From Acidobacteriota bacterium (lineage in GTDB: Bacteria > Acidobacteriota > Terriglobia > Acidiferrales > UBA7541): a stretch of 64,000 nucleotides of DNA. The stretch covers positions 62,001 to 126,000 of the forward strand of contig JAJYLB010000004.1 in NCBI GenBank assembly GCA_021788095.1. Reading direction: 5' to 3'. The notes below the pieces were generated by a model. It saw nothing but the letters and a program-made list of their open reading frames with translations. It ran no database searches and was not told where the DNA came from. Position 1 is the stretch's first letter; each line of letters begins with the position of its first letter. This document shows positions 21,654 to 31,216 of the stretch, one piece after another. The position numbers and the translations under genes are program-made.

Positions 21654-21794
21654 AGCCGTCCGCGTCAATTGAAGCGCAGCAGTCGCCTCATATCTCAAGT
21701 CGGTAAGCGTTTCCAACCCGCCGTCCGGCGGAGCGTTTGCCATTGGCCGCCGGCGGAAGGCTGCGGGGTCGGAAACGCTCGCGGCCAAGCGGGC

Positions 21795-22020
21795 CGCCAC
21801 CAGGAGCACCGCCCCAGGCAGCTCATTTTCGGCGATCGCGCGCTGGATGATGGCGTCCACGTCGGAAAGCTTCGGCCGGCCGGGCACGGCGCCGAGCAGC
21901 GAGCCGGCAACGGCGAGAGCCAGAAGCAGGGGAACGAATAAGGTTTTCGACGATCTCGAAGACTTAAGATGAGAGTTCATAACCGGGCTCATTCAAGCCC
22001 GGAGCCGCCCGCGTCAACTG
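21795..22020 (-). pseudogene. Duplicated NamZ-fusion 5' end (direct repeat copy 2), truncated
   Basis: MNSHLKSSRSSKTLFVPLLLALAVAGSLLGAVPGRPKLSDVDAIIQRAIAENELPGAVLLVA matches residues 1-62 of the NamZ fusion, then homology ends. Confidence 0.88.
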
Positions 22021-22231
22021 TTGCCCAACCGCCTGCCGTTCCACAACCGCCTCGAATCTCAAGACGGTGAATGATTCTGCTCGCAGGCCGCCAGCCGCAC
22101 CCCAGCTACGGCCGCGGGCGCACACCGGGAAGCCAGCGGAGCCGCAGTAAATCCGGTCTCCACCTTCCCCAAAACGGACGCGGCCCGGAGAAAGGATTCT
22201 CCGGGCCGCGCCAAACCGCAATGCGGGTTGG

Positions 22232-25200
22232 TTAGAACGAGTACACCGCGCTGAACTCCATCTCTCGAGGGTTGGTCATGGTGGAGCTGTAATCTCCGAA
22301 CGACGGCCCGGCGTCTACCTCGCTCTGGATCGAGAAAGGATCGAACCGGTTAGTGTTCAGCACGTTGTAAACGCTCCAGCGCAGCCGAATGGCCTGGTTT
22401 TCCAACTTCGGGATGTTCCAGCTCTTCTGCAGGCTCATGTCCAGGCCGAAGTAGCCGTCGCCACGAATCGGATTGCGAGTTCCACTTTCGCCAGGGTAGG
22501 CGTAGTTGAAGGCGCTTGCGGCGGCGACAGGATTCTTGAAGATGTTCGGTGTGTAGCCGGTGTTGCCGACGTTGACGACGGTCGTTCCCGTGGCCACCGG
22601 GCCGACCAGGTCCGACCACCCCATCTCATCCCAGTTTGTGGGCCAGACGTAGCCCTGGAAGATGCTGGTGGGGAAGCCCGAAGTCCAGCGGCCGGTGCCT
22701 GCCCACTGCCAGCCACCAATGATGGCGTTGGCCCATCCCCGGGCGTTCCTGGCAATCGCCTGGCCGCGGCCGAAGGGCAATTGCCCCACCCAGTAGTAGC
22801 TGATCTGATTCCGAAGATCGAAATCGCTGGGAGCGTAGAGTTGGTACGGGTTCCACGCGTTGATGACGCTGCTGCTGGTCAGGTACTTGGTGGCGCGCTC
22901 GGCGAAGGAGGCGGTGTCGTTCGCCGTCGAGAGCGTGTAATTGAACCCGAACAGCACGCCGTTCGATATCTGCTTGTTCAGGGTAACCTGCATGGCTTGA
23001 TAGTTCGAGTAGCCCATCGAGCGCCAATCCCACAGGGAGGAATATTGGCTGTTGTAGAAGCTGTTCAGGCCGCCCGCCGGCGTCGCCGGGATTCCCAGCA
23101 CATCGATGTCGTAGAGCGGGCTCGTCTCGTTATAGAGTTTGCCCGGAGCTGTGAAGATGTCGTAGATCGCCTGGTACATGTTGGTCGTGGTCTGGCTCAA
23201 GCGGGGGTGGCCGGGATCGTACCAGAGCCGGTACGACGCCCGGGGAGCGATCATATCCGCCCAATACTGCGCGGTCGGTCCGATGACGGAGGCGTTCGTG
23301 ACGGCCGTAAACGGGATGCCTTGGCGCCCCATCTGGGAAAGGCGGGCCGCCGCGGCAAAGTAGGAGATTCCCGACTTCGGATCCACCAGATTGAGCGGCG
23401 AGCCGATGTCGTCCCGCTCGAGGAGACGATGCCCGATGTGGGCGACGTACGCCACATCGAGGGTCATCCTGCCCGGCAGTTGCCGTTCAACGGAGAAGTC
23501 CGCCGCGTAGGAATAGGGGGTTTTGAGAGAGGGATCGATCCCCTGCGCGATAGACTCGGCACGAAGGGGATACGTGACGGGGTAGGTGGAGGGCGGCGCG
23601 GCGGGGAAGAGATTCGCTCCCTGCGGGGTGGTTGTCGGAATCGTGTTCATGCTGGTGATTCGCGGCACCTCGCTGATCGGGATACCAAAGGTGCTCTCTT
23701 CCTTGGCCGTCAGGCCGAACTCGCCGTTCGCGTTGTAGGTCATCGCCAGTTCCGGCCCGAAATTGTCGTAGTACATGCCAAATCCGGCGCGCACGGACGT
23801 CTCCCCGTGCGCCCAGGCGATGCCCAGGCGCGGAGCGAAATTCTTGGTTTGCTTGCTATAGAGACCCGGCCCGCCCCAGTGCGACCCGGAAGGCGAGAAC
23901 GTGATTAACGCGTCGTGATTCGACGGAATGCCCTGTTGGCCTTCGATTGCTCGCTGGGCGAACCAGGTGCCTTGGTTCACCGTCGGAGCCACTTGCTGGC
24001 CGGAAGTTTCCGTGATGGGTGTCATCAGTTGGTAGTTGATGCCGTAGTTGACGGAGAGATGGGGCATGACCTGCCAAGTGTCTTGAAAATAGAGGTTGTA
24101 ATTATCCACCGCCCAGTGCCGGAGCAGATCGGAGCCCTGTGAGATGGGCGTGGCGGCCGTGGTGCTGGTGATCTTGTAGTTGTAGACGGCGTACAGCTCG
24201 GTGGCCAGGCCCATCATGGCCGCGAGGGGGAAGTCATAGGCGTGCGCCGAACCGACGGCGGGGTAGCCGTTGGCAGCCGGGTCGAGCGGCGAGCCGGTGC
24301 CGGCAAGGCCCCCGGTGTCCACCCAGTCGGCGTTGGTGAGGGCGGTGCTGAAAGTGTTGGCGTTGGAGGCGCTGATCGCGCGCATCAGGAGCAGATTGCC
24401 GCCGAACTGGAAACTGTGCGAGCCCTTGAGCCAGCTCACCGTGTCCACGAGGTTGTATACGGGCGAAATCCACCGGCTCGATCGCGTGATGCCCTGATTC
24501 AGGTCTCGCATCTCGATATACGGCTGATTCGAGTTACCGATCGTGCCGTAGCTCGATCGGGTGAGGCCGAAGCGGGCGTTATTCACCCAATGGGACCCGA
24601 ATGCGCCCGTCCAACCGGCGACGAAGCCCTTGCTCAGGTCCACGAGCGTGGACTGAGGCACCTGGCCCGGGAGGAACGCGCCCGCGGTGACGTCACGGTC
24701 GTCCACGCCCGTTCCGCGGAAGAACAGCGTCTGGCTGCCGCTTTGGGTGAGCTTGTAATCGAGCCGGGCAATATACCAGTTGTTCGTCAGCGGCGTCGGG
24801 GCGGCAAAAGTGTAATTGGCGTAGTTCGGCGCGTCGAGCGCGGCCGCGCTCGTCGGCATCGGATACGACTGGAAATACTTCAGCGCGACGGCGCTCGGGC
24901 CGATCCCGGCGGGATCCATCGCCTGGAGCTGGGACGGACCCAGCCCGTAATAGCCGGGGGCGACGGGGTACGTCCGGCCATCCGCCCCGGTCACGTTCAT
25001 GCCCGGACAAGCCGAGGCCGACTTGCATTGATACTGGATGATCCCTTGTCGCAGCGTCGCGCTGGGAATGACGTCGGACTGGACCGAGCCGGTCCGCTCG
25101 CGTTCTCCCTGGTAGTTGAAGAAGAAGAAGAACCGATTCTTCAGGAACGGTCCGCCGATATCGCCGCCGAAGAGATTCCGCACCAGGTGCTGGGGCACGT

Positions 25201-26050
25201 TCGGCTTTCCGCTGGCCGTCTCGGCGGCGCTCAGGAAGTACGAATTGGCGATACCGAGGTTGTTCCGGTTGAACTCGTACAAATTGCCGTGGAATTGATT
25301 GGTGCCGCTCTTGGTGACCAAAGCGATCTGGGCACCGGAGGAGCGACCCTCGGTCGCGCCATAGTTCGAGGTGGTGACGCGGAACTCCTCCACGGAGTAG
25401 GGCGTGGTCGGCAAAATACCGTTGTAGGCGTAGCCGCTGAATTCATCGTTGTTGCTCACGCCATCGAGCATGATGTTGTTCTGGTCGCTGCGCTCGCCGT
25501 TCGTCGCGCCGGCCCGGGTATCGTAGGTGCTCTGGAGCTCGTTTTCACCGTTATAAACGACGCCAGGCTGCAGGCTGAGCAGCAAGACGGTGTTTTCCGC
25601 GCGAATGGGCAAGTTCTCGACCGCGGTCGTGCCCATCGTCTGGCCCAGCGTCGCGTTCGTGGTGTTCAGCGGCGGCGGCGCGCCGGTTACCTTCACCGTT
25701 TGGCTCACCGCGCCCACCTGCAGCCGCACGTCCACCGCGGCGGGCAGGCTCACTTGCAGGATCACGCCGGTTTGTTCGTACGCGCGGAAGCCTCGCGCTT
25801 CCACTTTCAAGTCGTAAGTGCCCGGCAGAACATCGGGAAAGTCATAAACGCCCGCGCCTGTGGTCACCTCCGTGCGCGGTACGTTGGTGGCGCTGTTCGT
25901 CAGTGTGACCTTCGCGCCGGGAACCACGGCGCCCGACGGATCGGTGACGACGCCACGCAGGGCCGTCGTCGCCTGGCCCCATGCGGAAATGCTGAATGCC
26001 AATAGCCCGAGCGTAACCGCCAGGCTTCGGCACAATTTATTCCACCCCAT
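22232..26050 (-). CDS. Oar-like TonB-dependent receptor (TonB-2)
   Basis: TTALRGVVTDPSGAVVPGAKVTLTNSAT; signal peptide; QIALVTKSGTNQFHGNLYEF; FLKNRFFFFFNYQGERERT. Confidence 0.93.
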   Translation of the reverse strand: MGWNKLCRSLAVTLGLLAFSISAWGQATTALRGVVTDPSGAVVPGAKVTLTNSATNVPRTEVTTGAGVYDFPDVLPGTYDLKVEARGFRAYEQTGVILQVSLPAAVDVRLQVGAVSQTVKVTGAPPPLNTTNATLGQTMGTTAVENLPIRAENTVLLLSLQPGVVYNGENELQSTYDTRAGATNGERSDQNNIMLDGVSNNDEFSGYAYNGILPTTPYSVEEFRVTTSNYGATEGRSSGAQIALVTKSGTNQFHGNLYEFNRNNLGIANSYFLSAAETASGKPNVPQHLVRNLFGGDIGGPFLKNRFFFFFNYQGERERTGSVQSDVIPSATLRQGIIQYQCKSASACPGMNVTGADGRTYPVAPGYYGLGPSQLQAMDPAGIGPSAVALKYFQSYPMPTSAAALDAPNYANYTFAAPTPLTNNWYIARLDYKLTQSGSQTLFFRGTGVDDRDVTAGAFLPGQVPQSTLVDLSKGFVAGWTGAFGSHWVNNARFGLTRSSYGTIGNSNQPYIEMRDLNQGITRSSRWISPVYNLVDTVSWLKGSHSFQFGGNLLLMRAISASNANTFSTALTNADWVDTGGLAGTGSPLDPAANGYPAVGSAHAYDFPLAAMMGLATELYAVYNYKITSTTAATPISQGSDLLRHWAVDNYNLYFQDTWQVMPHLSVNYGINYQLMTPITETSGQQVAPTVNQGTWFAQRAIEGQQGIPSNHDALITFSPSGSHWGGPGLYSKQTKNFAPRLGIAWAHGETSVRAGFGMYYDNFGPELAMTYNANGEFGLTAKEESTFGIPISEVPRITSMNTIPTTTPQGANLFPAAPPSTYPVTYPLRAESIAQGIDPSLKTPYSYAADFSVERQLPGRMTLDVAYVAHIGHRLLERDDIGSPLNLVDPKSGISYFAAAARLSQMGRQGIPFTAVTNASVIGPTAQYWADMIAPRASYRLWYDPGHPRLSQTTTNMYQAIYDIFTAPGKLYNETSPLYDIDVLGIPATPAGGLNSFYNSQYSSLWDWRSMGYSNYQAMQVTLNKQISNGVLFGFNYTLSTANDTASFAERATKYLTSSSVINAWNPYQLYAPSDFDLRNQISYYWVGQLPFGRGQAIARNARGWANAIIGGWQWAGTGRWTSGFPTSIFQGYVWPTNWDEMGWSDLVGPVATGTTVVNVGNTGYTPNIFKNPVAAASAFNYAYPGESGTRNPIRGDGYFGLDMSLQKSWNIPKLENQAIRLRWSVYNVLNTNRFDPFSIQSEVDAGPSFGDYSSTMTNPREMEFSAVYSF

Positions 26051-26189
26051 TCGTCCCTCCCTACCAGCCGCAGCTGGGATACGTTGTGCAATCTTGTAGC
26101 TTGAGATACACCATCAACACTTGGTTCGTTCGTGCGCCGCCCCACCCCCCCGCGGAGTCCGCCTGAGGGTTCCTCCCGCATTGTTGCCA

Positions 26190-26249
26190 CCTGACGCTGC
26201 CCACTGATTGCTACGTTCTCCCGGGAGGCCAGGAAAACCAATCGTCAGG
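26190..26249 (-). ncRNA. Candidate structured 5' leader element of TonB-2
   Basis: RNA strand: ACCUGACG ... CGUCAGGU stem enclosing GUUUUCCUGG-CCUC-CCGGGAGAAC (U-G instead of the U-A in TonB-1). Confidence 0.55.
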
Positions 26250-26268
26250 TTTTGCACCGCTGGCCGTA

Positions 26269-26297
26269 TTCATATTCTTGTTTCCTTCCCGTGTCAA
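26269..26297 (-). promoter_or_regulatory. Putative sigma70-type promoter of TonB-2
   Basis: Reverse strand TTGACA-17 nt-TATGAA. Confidence 0.65.
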
Positions 26298-26317
26298 GCC
26301 GGAACGTGTCGTAACAA

Positions 26318-26337
26318 CCGGACTTAGGCGAGCCCGG
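26318..26337. repeat. 20-bp inverted repeat, copy 4 (upstream of TonB-2 promoter)
   Basis: CCGGACTTAGGCGAGCCCGG. Confidence 0.45.
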
Positions 26338-26485
26338 ACCTGTCGGTGTCACCTCCCGCGCAACGGGCTGCGCAACAGGGGCTTGGCGCCTGTACGGGTA
26401 AACGTTTCCCGCGTGCCGGCCGCCGGAGGGTTGGCCGCTGGCTCCCGGCGGGAGGCGCCTGGGGTTGGAAACGGTCATGGCCACG

Positions 26486-27637
26486 TCAGTGATTGGTGAG
26501 ATAAAGATCGGCGACTTCGAGGGCCAGGGCGCCGGGATCGAGATCGGTGCGATTGGCCAGGACGATGACGGTTAAATCGGAGCGGGTGAAGCGCTCGATG
26601 GCAGTGTGAAAACCGATGCTGCTGCCGTAATGCCACATTCGCGAATGGCCGCGATAGGGATTCAGGAACCAGCCGAAGCCGTACTCGACGGGAGCGCCGT
26701 CGGGGCCCTTGGGCCACTGGGCGGAGGGGAGGGGCAGACGAACGGCAGTGATAGCCGGCTTCATTTCGGCGGCGGAGAGCAGCGTGTGATTGCGGAGGGC
26801 CTGGTCCCATTTCGCGAGGTCCATCACGTTGCTATAGACGCCCCCGTCGCCGAGGGTCGCCGACGTGGGACTTTGATCGGTTTCCAGCCAGACGCCGGCG
26901 TCGCGGGTGTAGCCGTAGGCCCGCTGGGGTACATGGTCCCTGCCGTATTGGTGGAGGAGGGTGCCGGTCATGCCCAGCGGCGCGAGGATGCGGCGGTGGA
27001 CAAACTCCGCGAAGGGCATGCCGGAAATCTTTTGGACGATCATGGCGAGCACGCAGTAGCCGGAATTGCTGTATTTCCAGGTCGAGCCGGGCGGGAACTG
27101 GGTGCCGGTCTGCCGCTCCATCAAGTGGAGGACGCCGGCGTCGTGGATTTGCGGGATTTGTTCCCAGGATTTTCCGGGGTATTGCTTGTCCAAGAGGTCT
27201 TCGTAGTCGGCGAGGCCGGAGGTATGGTTCAGCAGGTTGCGGACGGAGATGGCGCGGCCGTAAGGGGGAAAATCGGGGAAGATATCGGTGAGCCGATCGC
27301 TGTATTTCAACTTGCCGTCGTGGACGAGGAGCATGATGGCCATGGCGGTGAACTGTTTGGTGCAGGAAGCGAGGCGAAAATCGGTGCGCGGGGTGACGGG
27401 GCGCCGGCAGCGAAGATCGCGCATGCCGTAGCCGCGGAAGAAGACCGTCTTGCCGTCCTTTCGCACCAGGACGGCGAGGCCGGGCGCAGCGGGCGAAGTG
27501 ACGGAGGAAAAGATCGCGTTGATCCGCGCTGCGGTCGGCTGGCGGAGAGCCGGCGCGGCCGGCCCTGCGGCGGCCCATGCCGCCAGCAGCGCGTACGCGG
27601 CAATCGTGACAACCATCGCCAAACGTTTGCGAGACAT
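26486..27637 (-). CDS. Serine hydrolase, class C beta-lactamase/PBP-like
   Basis: FRLASCTKQFTAMAI (SxxK), YSNSGYCVLAMIV, LNHTSGLADYEDLL; signal peptide. Confidence 0.9.
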   Translation of the reverse strand: MSRKRLAMVVTIAAYALLAAWAAAGPAAPALRQPTAARINAIFSSVTSPAAPGLAVLVRKDGKTVFFRGYGMRDLRCRRPVTPRTDFRLASCTKQFTAMAIMLLVHDGKLKYSDRLTDIFPDFPPYGRAISVRNLLNHTSGLADYEDLLDKQYPGKSWEQIPQIHDAGVLHLMERQTGTQFPPGSTWKYSNSGYCVLAMIVQKISGMPFAEFVHRRILAPLGMTGTLLHQYGRDHVPQRAYGYTRDAGVWLETDQSPTSATLGDGGVYSNVMDLAKWDQALRNHTLLSAAEMKPAITAVRLPLPSAQWPKGPDGAPVEYGFGWFLNPYRGHSRMWHYGSSIGFHTAIERFTRSDLTVIVLANRTDLDPGALALEVADLYLTNH

Positions 27638-27812
27638 GATATCCCCCTCGCCCGAACGGGTCGCAGAAAGCTTGCCGCTATTTCGCGGCGCTGGCAAGAA
27701 TACCCGTTGCTTTCAGGGACGGTGAGGCCTACGTTGTTGGCTGGCCGAAGTCCCGGGCGCAAATTCGGATCGCTGCGAGGCTGCCCGGAAAGGCAAGACG
27801 CGGCGGGTACCG

Positions 27813-29549
27813 ATGGAGGGGCTGACGACGGAGAAGGGAATGGCAGGGAAGCGGAACTGGCGAGGAACGATATCGTGCGCCGCGCTGGCGCTCGGAGCGG
27901 GAGGCGCACTGGCCGTTGCGGGAGGCTTGGGAAGGCAAGAACAGCCAACCAAAGCGAGAGCATTCGACATCGTGATCACCCGCGGACACATCTACGACGG
28001 CACCGGCTCGCCCTGGTACTCGGGGGATATCGGCATTCGCAACGGTCGCATTGCCGCGATCGGCGATCTCAGCGGCACGGCGCGGCGCCAAACCATAGAT
28101 GGGCACGACCTGGCGGTCGCCCCGGGGTTCATCGACATGCTCGACCAGTCGGGCCGAAGCATTCTCAGCGACTCCCGGCTGCCGTCGAAAATCTACCAGG
28201 GCATCACCACCGTGGTCACCGGCGAAGGCAGCTCGGTGGCGCCGCGTTGGCCGGGCGCCGGCGGCCGCGACGCGGCCGGGCCCGGCTGGACGACGTTTGC
28301 CGAGTATTTCGCGCGGCTCGAGCACCAAGGCATCGGCGTCAACTTTGCCAGCTATGTGGGCGCGTCCACGGTGCGGGAGTTGGTGCTCGGCGATGGGGAC
28401 GTCCAGCCTACGCCCGCGCAACTGGGGAAGATGAAGGCCCTGGTGCGCCAGGCCATGCAAGATGGCGCGGTGGGACTTTCGACCGCGTTGCAGTATCCCC
28501 CCGCGCCGTTCTCCAAGACGGCCGAACTGATCGCGCTGGCCCGCGTTGCAGCCGCCTATGGCGGCATCTACGCCACCCACCTGCGTAGCGAAGGCTCTCG
28601 CGAGCCGGAGGCGGTGGCCGAAGCGATCCGCATCGGGCGGGAAGCGCACATTCCGGTGGAAATCTTCCACATCAAGGAGGCGGGGCACGCCAACTGGAAC
28701 AAAATGCCGCAGCTCGTCGCCCAGATCGACGCAGCGCGCGCCAGAGGCGTGGATATCTTCGCCAGCACTTACGCCTATACCGCCTGGTCGAACGGACTGT
28801 CTTCGTTCATTCCACCCTGGGCCCACATAGGGGGCTCGGCGGCGCTCATCGAGAACCTGCGGAACCCGGCGACGCGCGCCCGCATCCGCGCCGATCTGCT
28901 CAACCCCGACAGTTGGGGCAACAACGACTGGCGGGAAATACCCGGTCCCGAGGCGGTGGAAATCGTCGGCGTGCGCAATCCGGAGCTGCGCCGCTTTGAG
29001 GGGAAGCGCCTCTCGGAGGTGGCCGCCGCCTGGCGCGAAGACCCGATGGATGCGCTTTTCGATTTCCTCGTCAAAGATGACGGCGGCACTTCGGTGGCCG
29101 TGTTTGGCATGAGCGAACCGGATGTGGAGCTGGCGCTTCGGCAGCCCTGGGTTTCGATCTGCACCGACGAGACGGGCACTTCGCCCTCGCCCACGGCGCA
29201 CCCGCACCCGCGCGCCTATGGCACGTTTCCGCGCATCCTGAGGAAGTATGTGCGCCAGGACCACCTGCTGTCCCTGGCCGACGCCATCCGCAAGATGACG
29301 GCATTGCCAGCGGCCCAGATGCGTTTCACCGATCGCGGCGTTATCAAAAGGGGCATGTGGGCGGATCTCGTCATCTTCAACTCCGCCACGATCCGCGACC
29401 GCGCCACCTACGATCACCCGCAGCAGTTCTCCCGGGGGATGGCCTGGGTGCTGGTGAACGGAGTGCCGGTGATCAGGGAAGGGAAAATGACGGGCGCCCT
29501 CCCGGGAAAGGTGCTGCGCGGACCCGGGTACCGCGAGGGAAGCCAGTAA
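27813..29549 (+). CDS. N-acyl-D-amino-acid deacylase family amidohydrolase
   Basis: FDIVITRGHIYDGTGSPWYSGDIGIRNGRIAAIGDL, APGFIDMLDQSG, GGIYATHLRSEG, GTFPRILRKYVR. Confidence 0.9.
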   Translation: MEGLTTEKGMAGKRNWRGTISCAALALGAGGALAVAGGLGRQEQPTKARAFDIVITRGHIYDGTGSPWYSGDIGIRNGRIAAIGDLSGTARRQTIDGHDLAVAPGFIDMLDQSGRSILSDSRLPSKIYQGITTVVTGEGSSVAPRWPGAGGRDAAGPGWTTFAEYFARLEHQGIGVNFASYVGASTVRELVLGDGDVQPTPAQLGKMKALVRQAMQDGAVGLSTALQYPPAPFSKTAELIALARVAAAYGGIYATHLRSEGSREPEAVAEAIRIGREAHIPVEIFHIKEAGHANWNKMPQLVAQIDAARARGVDIFASTYAYTAWSNGLSSFIPPWAHIGGSAALIENLRNPATRARIRADLLNPDSWGNNDWREIPGPEAVEIVGVRNPELRRFEGKRLSEVAAAWREDPMDALFDFLVKDDGGTSVAVFGMSEPDVELALRQPWVSICTDETGTSPSPTAHPHPRAYGTFPRILRKYVRQDHLLSLADAIRKMTALPAAQMRFTDRGVIKRGMWADLVIFNSATIRDRATYDHPQQFSRGMAWVLVNGVPVIREGKMTGALPGKVLRGPGYREGSQ

Positions 29550-29606
29550 ATGGGTTCGCTGAGGCTTCGGCCTGAGGATTTTGGTGTCTGCGGAAGGGAG
29601 GGGGGC

Positions 29607-31178
29607 ATGGTACCCCGCATGAAGTTCCCTGGTTTGCTGATTGGTCTGGCTTCCTGCCTGCTCTTGATACCGCCTTCGTATGCTGGCTGGCGGATCTTCA
29701 AGCCTCGGCCAAAGCTCGGTAAGGCGATCCAAGCGCTTCTCGCGAGTTCTCCGGCGCACCACGGACGACTGGGCGTCGAAGTCGTCCGCCTGCGAGACCA
29801 AAAGGTGCTCTATGCCCGCGACGCCGAACAACTCTTTCAGCCGGCGTCCAATATGAAGTTGTTCACCACCGCCTGCGCGCTCGAGAAACTGGGGCCTGAT
29901 TTTACCTACCGGACGACCGTGAATGCGGCGAATCCCCCGGATCCATCGGGCCGGGTTGGCGACATCTTCCTGGTGGGGCGAGGCGACCCCGATCTTAGCA
30001 ACCGCGTCTTGCCCTATCACCTCAAGACGGAACGGAAAGGGCCCGCGGACGCCGCGTTTCAACAACTGGCTGGTCAAATGGCGAGTCGCGGCGTGAAGGT
30101 CGTCGCCGGAAATATCGTCGTCGCGGAAAGCTATTTCAGGGGAAGCCCGTTCCCACCCGACTGGGCCGTGGACGATTTGGTGTGGGGTTACGGTGCGCCG
30201 GTGGCCGCCCTTACCTTCAACGATAACCAACTCCTTCTTCACATTCGACCCGGATCCGCGATTGGCCTGCCGGCAAGCATCACCGTGGATCCGCTGCCCC
30301 GCTATTACACCATCCGCGGCGAGGTCGAGACCGTGGCCGCCAACGAGCCGCGCAAGATTGACCTGACCCGACCGCCGGGGTCCCGTACGCTCACGGTGCG
30401 CGGGCAGATCCCGCTGGGCGGTACGGTGGACGAGGAAACGATCGCCATCCAGAATCCCGCGAAAGCCATCGGAGATCTCTTTCGGCAAGACCTGGAACAG
30501 CGGGGAATCCGCGTGCTAGGACACGTCGTCGTCGAAGACGCGACACCGGGCGGACCGGTGCCATCGATGCATCCGGTGATTCTTGCCGAGCGCGAGTCTC
30601 CTCCGCTCGGTGAGGATATTCAGATGACACTCAAGGTGAGCCAAAACCTTCATGCGGAAATGCTGCTGCGAACCCTGGCGCGCCGGCTGAGTGGAGATGG
30701 CAGCCGCAAGGCGGGAATCAAGATTTTGGACCAATACGTCGAAGGATTTGGCGTGACGCCGCATGAAGTGTATTTCGTCGATGGTTCGGGGCTTTCCCGG
30801 GCGGTCCTCGCATCGCCCGCGGCGATCGTCAAGCTGCTCATCCACATGTCGGGGTCTCCGGAATTCCCTGTCTTTAAGGAGGCGCTGCCGGTGGCCGGCG
30901 TGGATGGAACGCTGTCCGATAGGTTCAAGGGCACGCCGGCGCAAGGGCATATCCTTGCGAAAACCGGAACGATTGAACACGTCAATTCACTCTCCGGGTA
31001 CATGGATCTCCCGCAAGGCGGGGTCTTGGCCTTCTCCATCCTTCTCAACGACAACCCGCTGCCTGGGAATCAGGGCGAAGCCCTCGTTGACCGCGTGGCG
31101 CTCCGAATCTTCAAGGCGTATGCGAAGAGTCGCAAGGCAGCAATTCCCTCGGCCCATGGATCCGTGCCGGCAGCATAG
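29607..31178 (+). CDS. dacB: D-alanyl-D-alanine carboxypeptidase/endopeptidase (PBP4 / S13 family)
   Basis: QPASNMKLFTTACALEKLGPDF (SxxK), VDGSGLSR, LAKTGTIEHVNSLSGYM. Confidence 0.9.
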   Translation: MVPRMKFPGLLIGLASCLLLIPPSYAGWRIFKPRPKLGKAIQALLASSPAHHGRLGVEVVRLRDQKVLYARDAEQLFQPASNMKLFTTACALEKLGPDFTYRTTVNAANPPDPSGRVGDIFLVGRGDPDLSNRVLPYHLKTERKGPADAAFQQLAGQMASRGVKVVAGNIVVAESYFRGSPFPPDWAVDDLVWGYGAPVAALTFNDNQLLLHIRPGSAIGLPASITVDPLPRYYTIRGEVETVAANEPRKIDLTRPPGSRTLTVRGQIPLGGTVDEETIAIQNPAKAIGDLFRQDLEQRGIRVLGHVVVEDATPGGPVPSMHPVILAERESPPLGEDIQMTLKVSQNLHAEMLLRTLARRLSGDGSRKAGIKILDQYVEGFGVTPHEVYFVDGSGLSRAVLASPAAIVKLLIHMSGSPEFPVFKEALPVAGVDGTLSDRFKGTPAQGHILAKTGTIEHVNSLSGYMDLPQGGVLAFSILLNDNPLPGNQGEALVDRVALRIFKAYAKSRKAAIPSAHGSVPAA

Positions 31179-31216
31179 GCTGCGGCGCAGAGCGCGCGCA
31201 CGATGAAGAAAGCGTC

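Noticed and set aside
24242-26005. 587-aa plus-strand ORF opposite TonB-2
   Set aside because: Shadow of a well-supported TonB receptor; no domain motifs.
17691-26050. TonB receptors as SusC-type members of SusCD pairs
   Set aside because: No adjacent SusD-like gene and the N-terminal and overall features match Oar-like proteins.
27729-30488. 919-aa minus-strand ORF spanning the D-aminoacylase and PBP4 genes
   Set aside because: Antisense to two motif-supported genes; low-complexity R/H/G composition.
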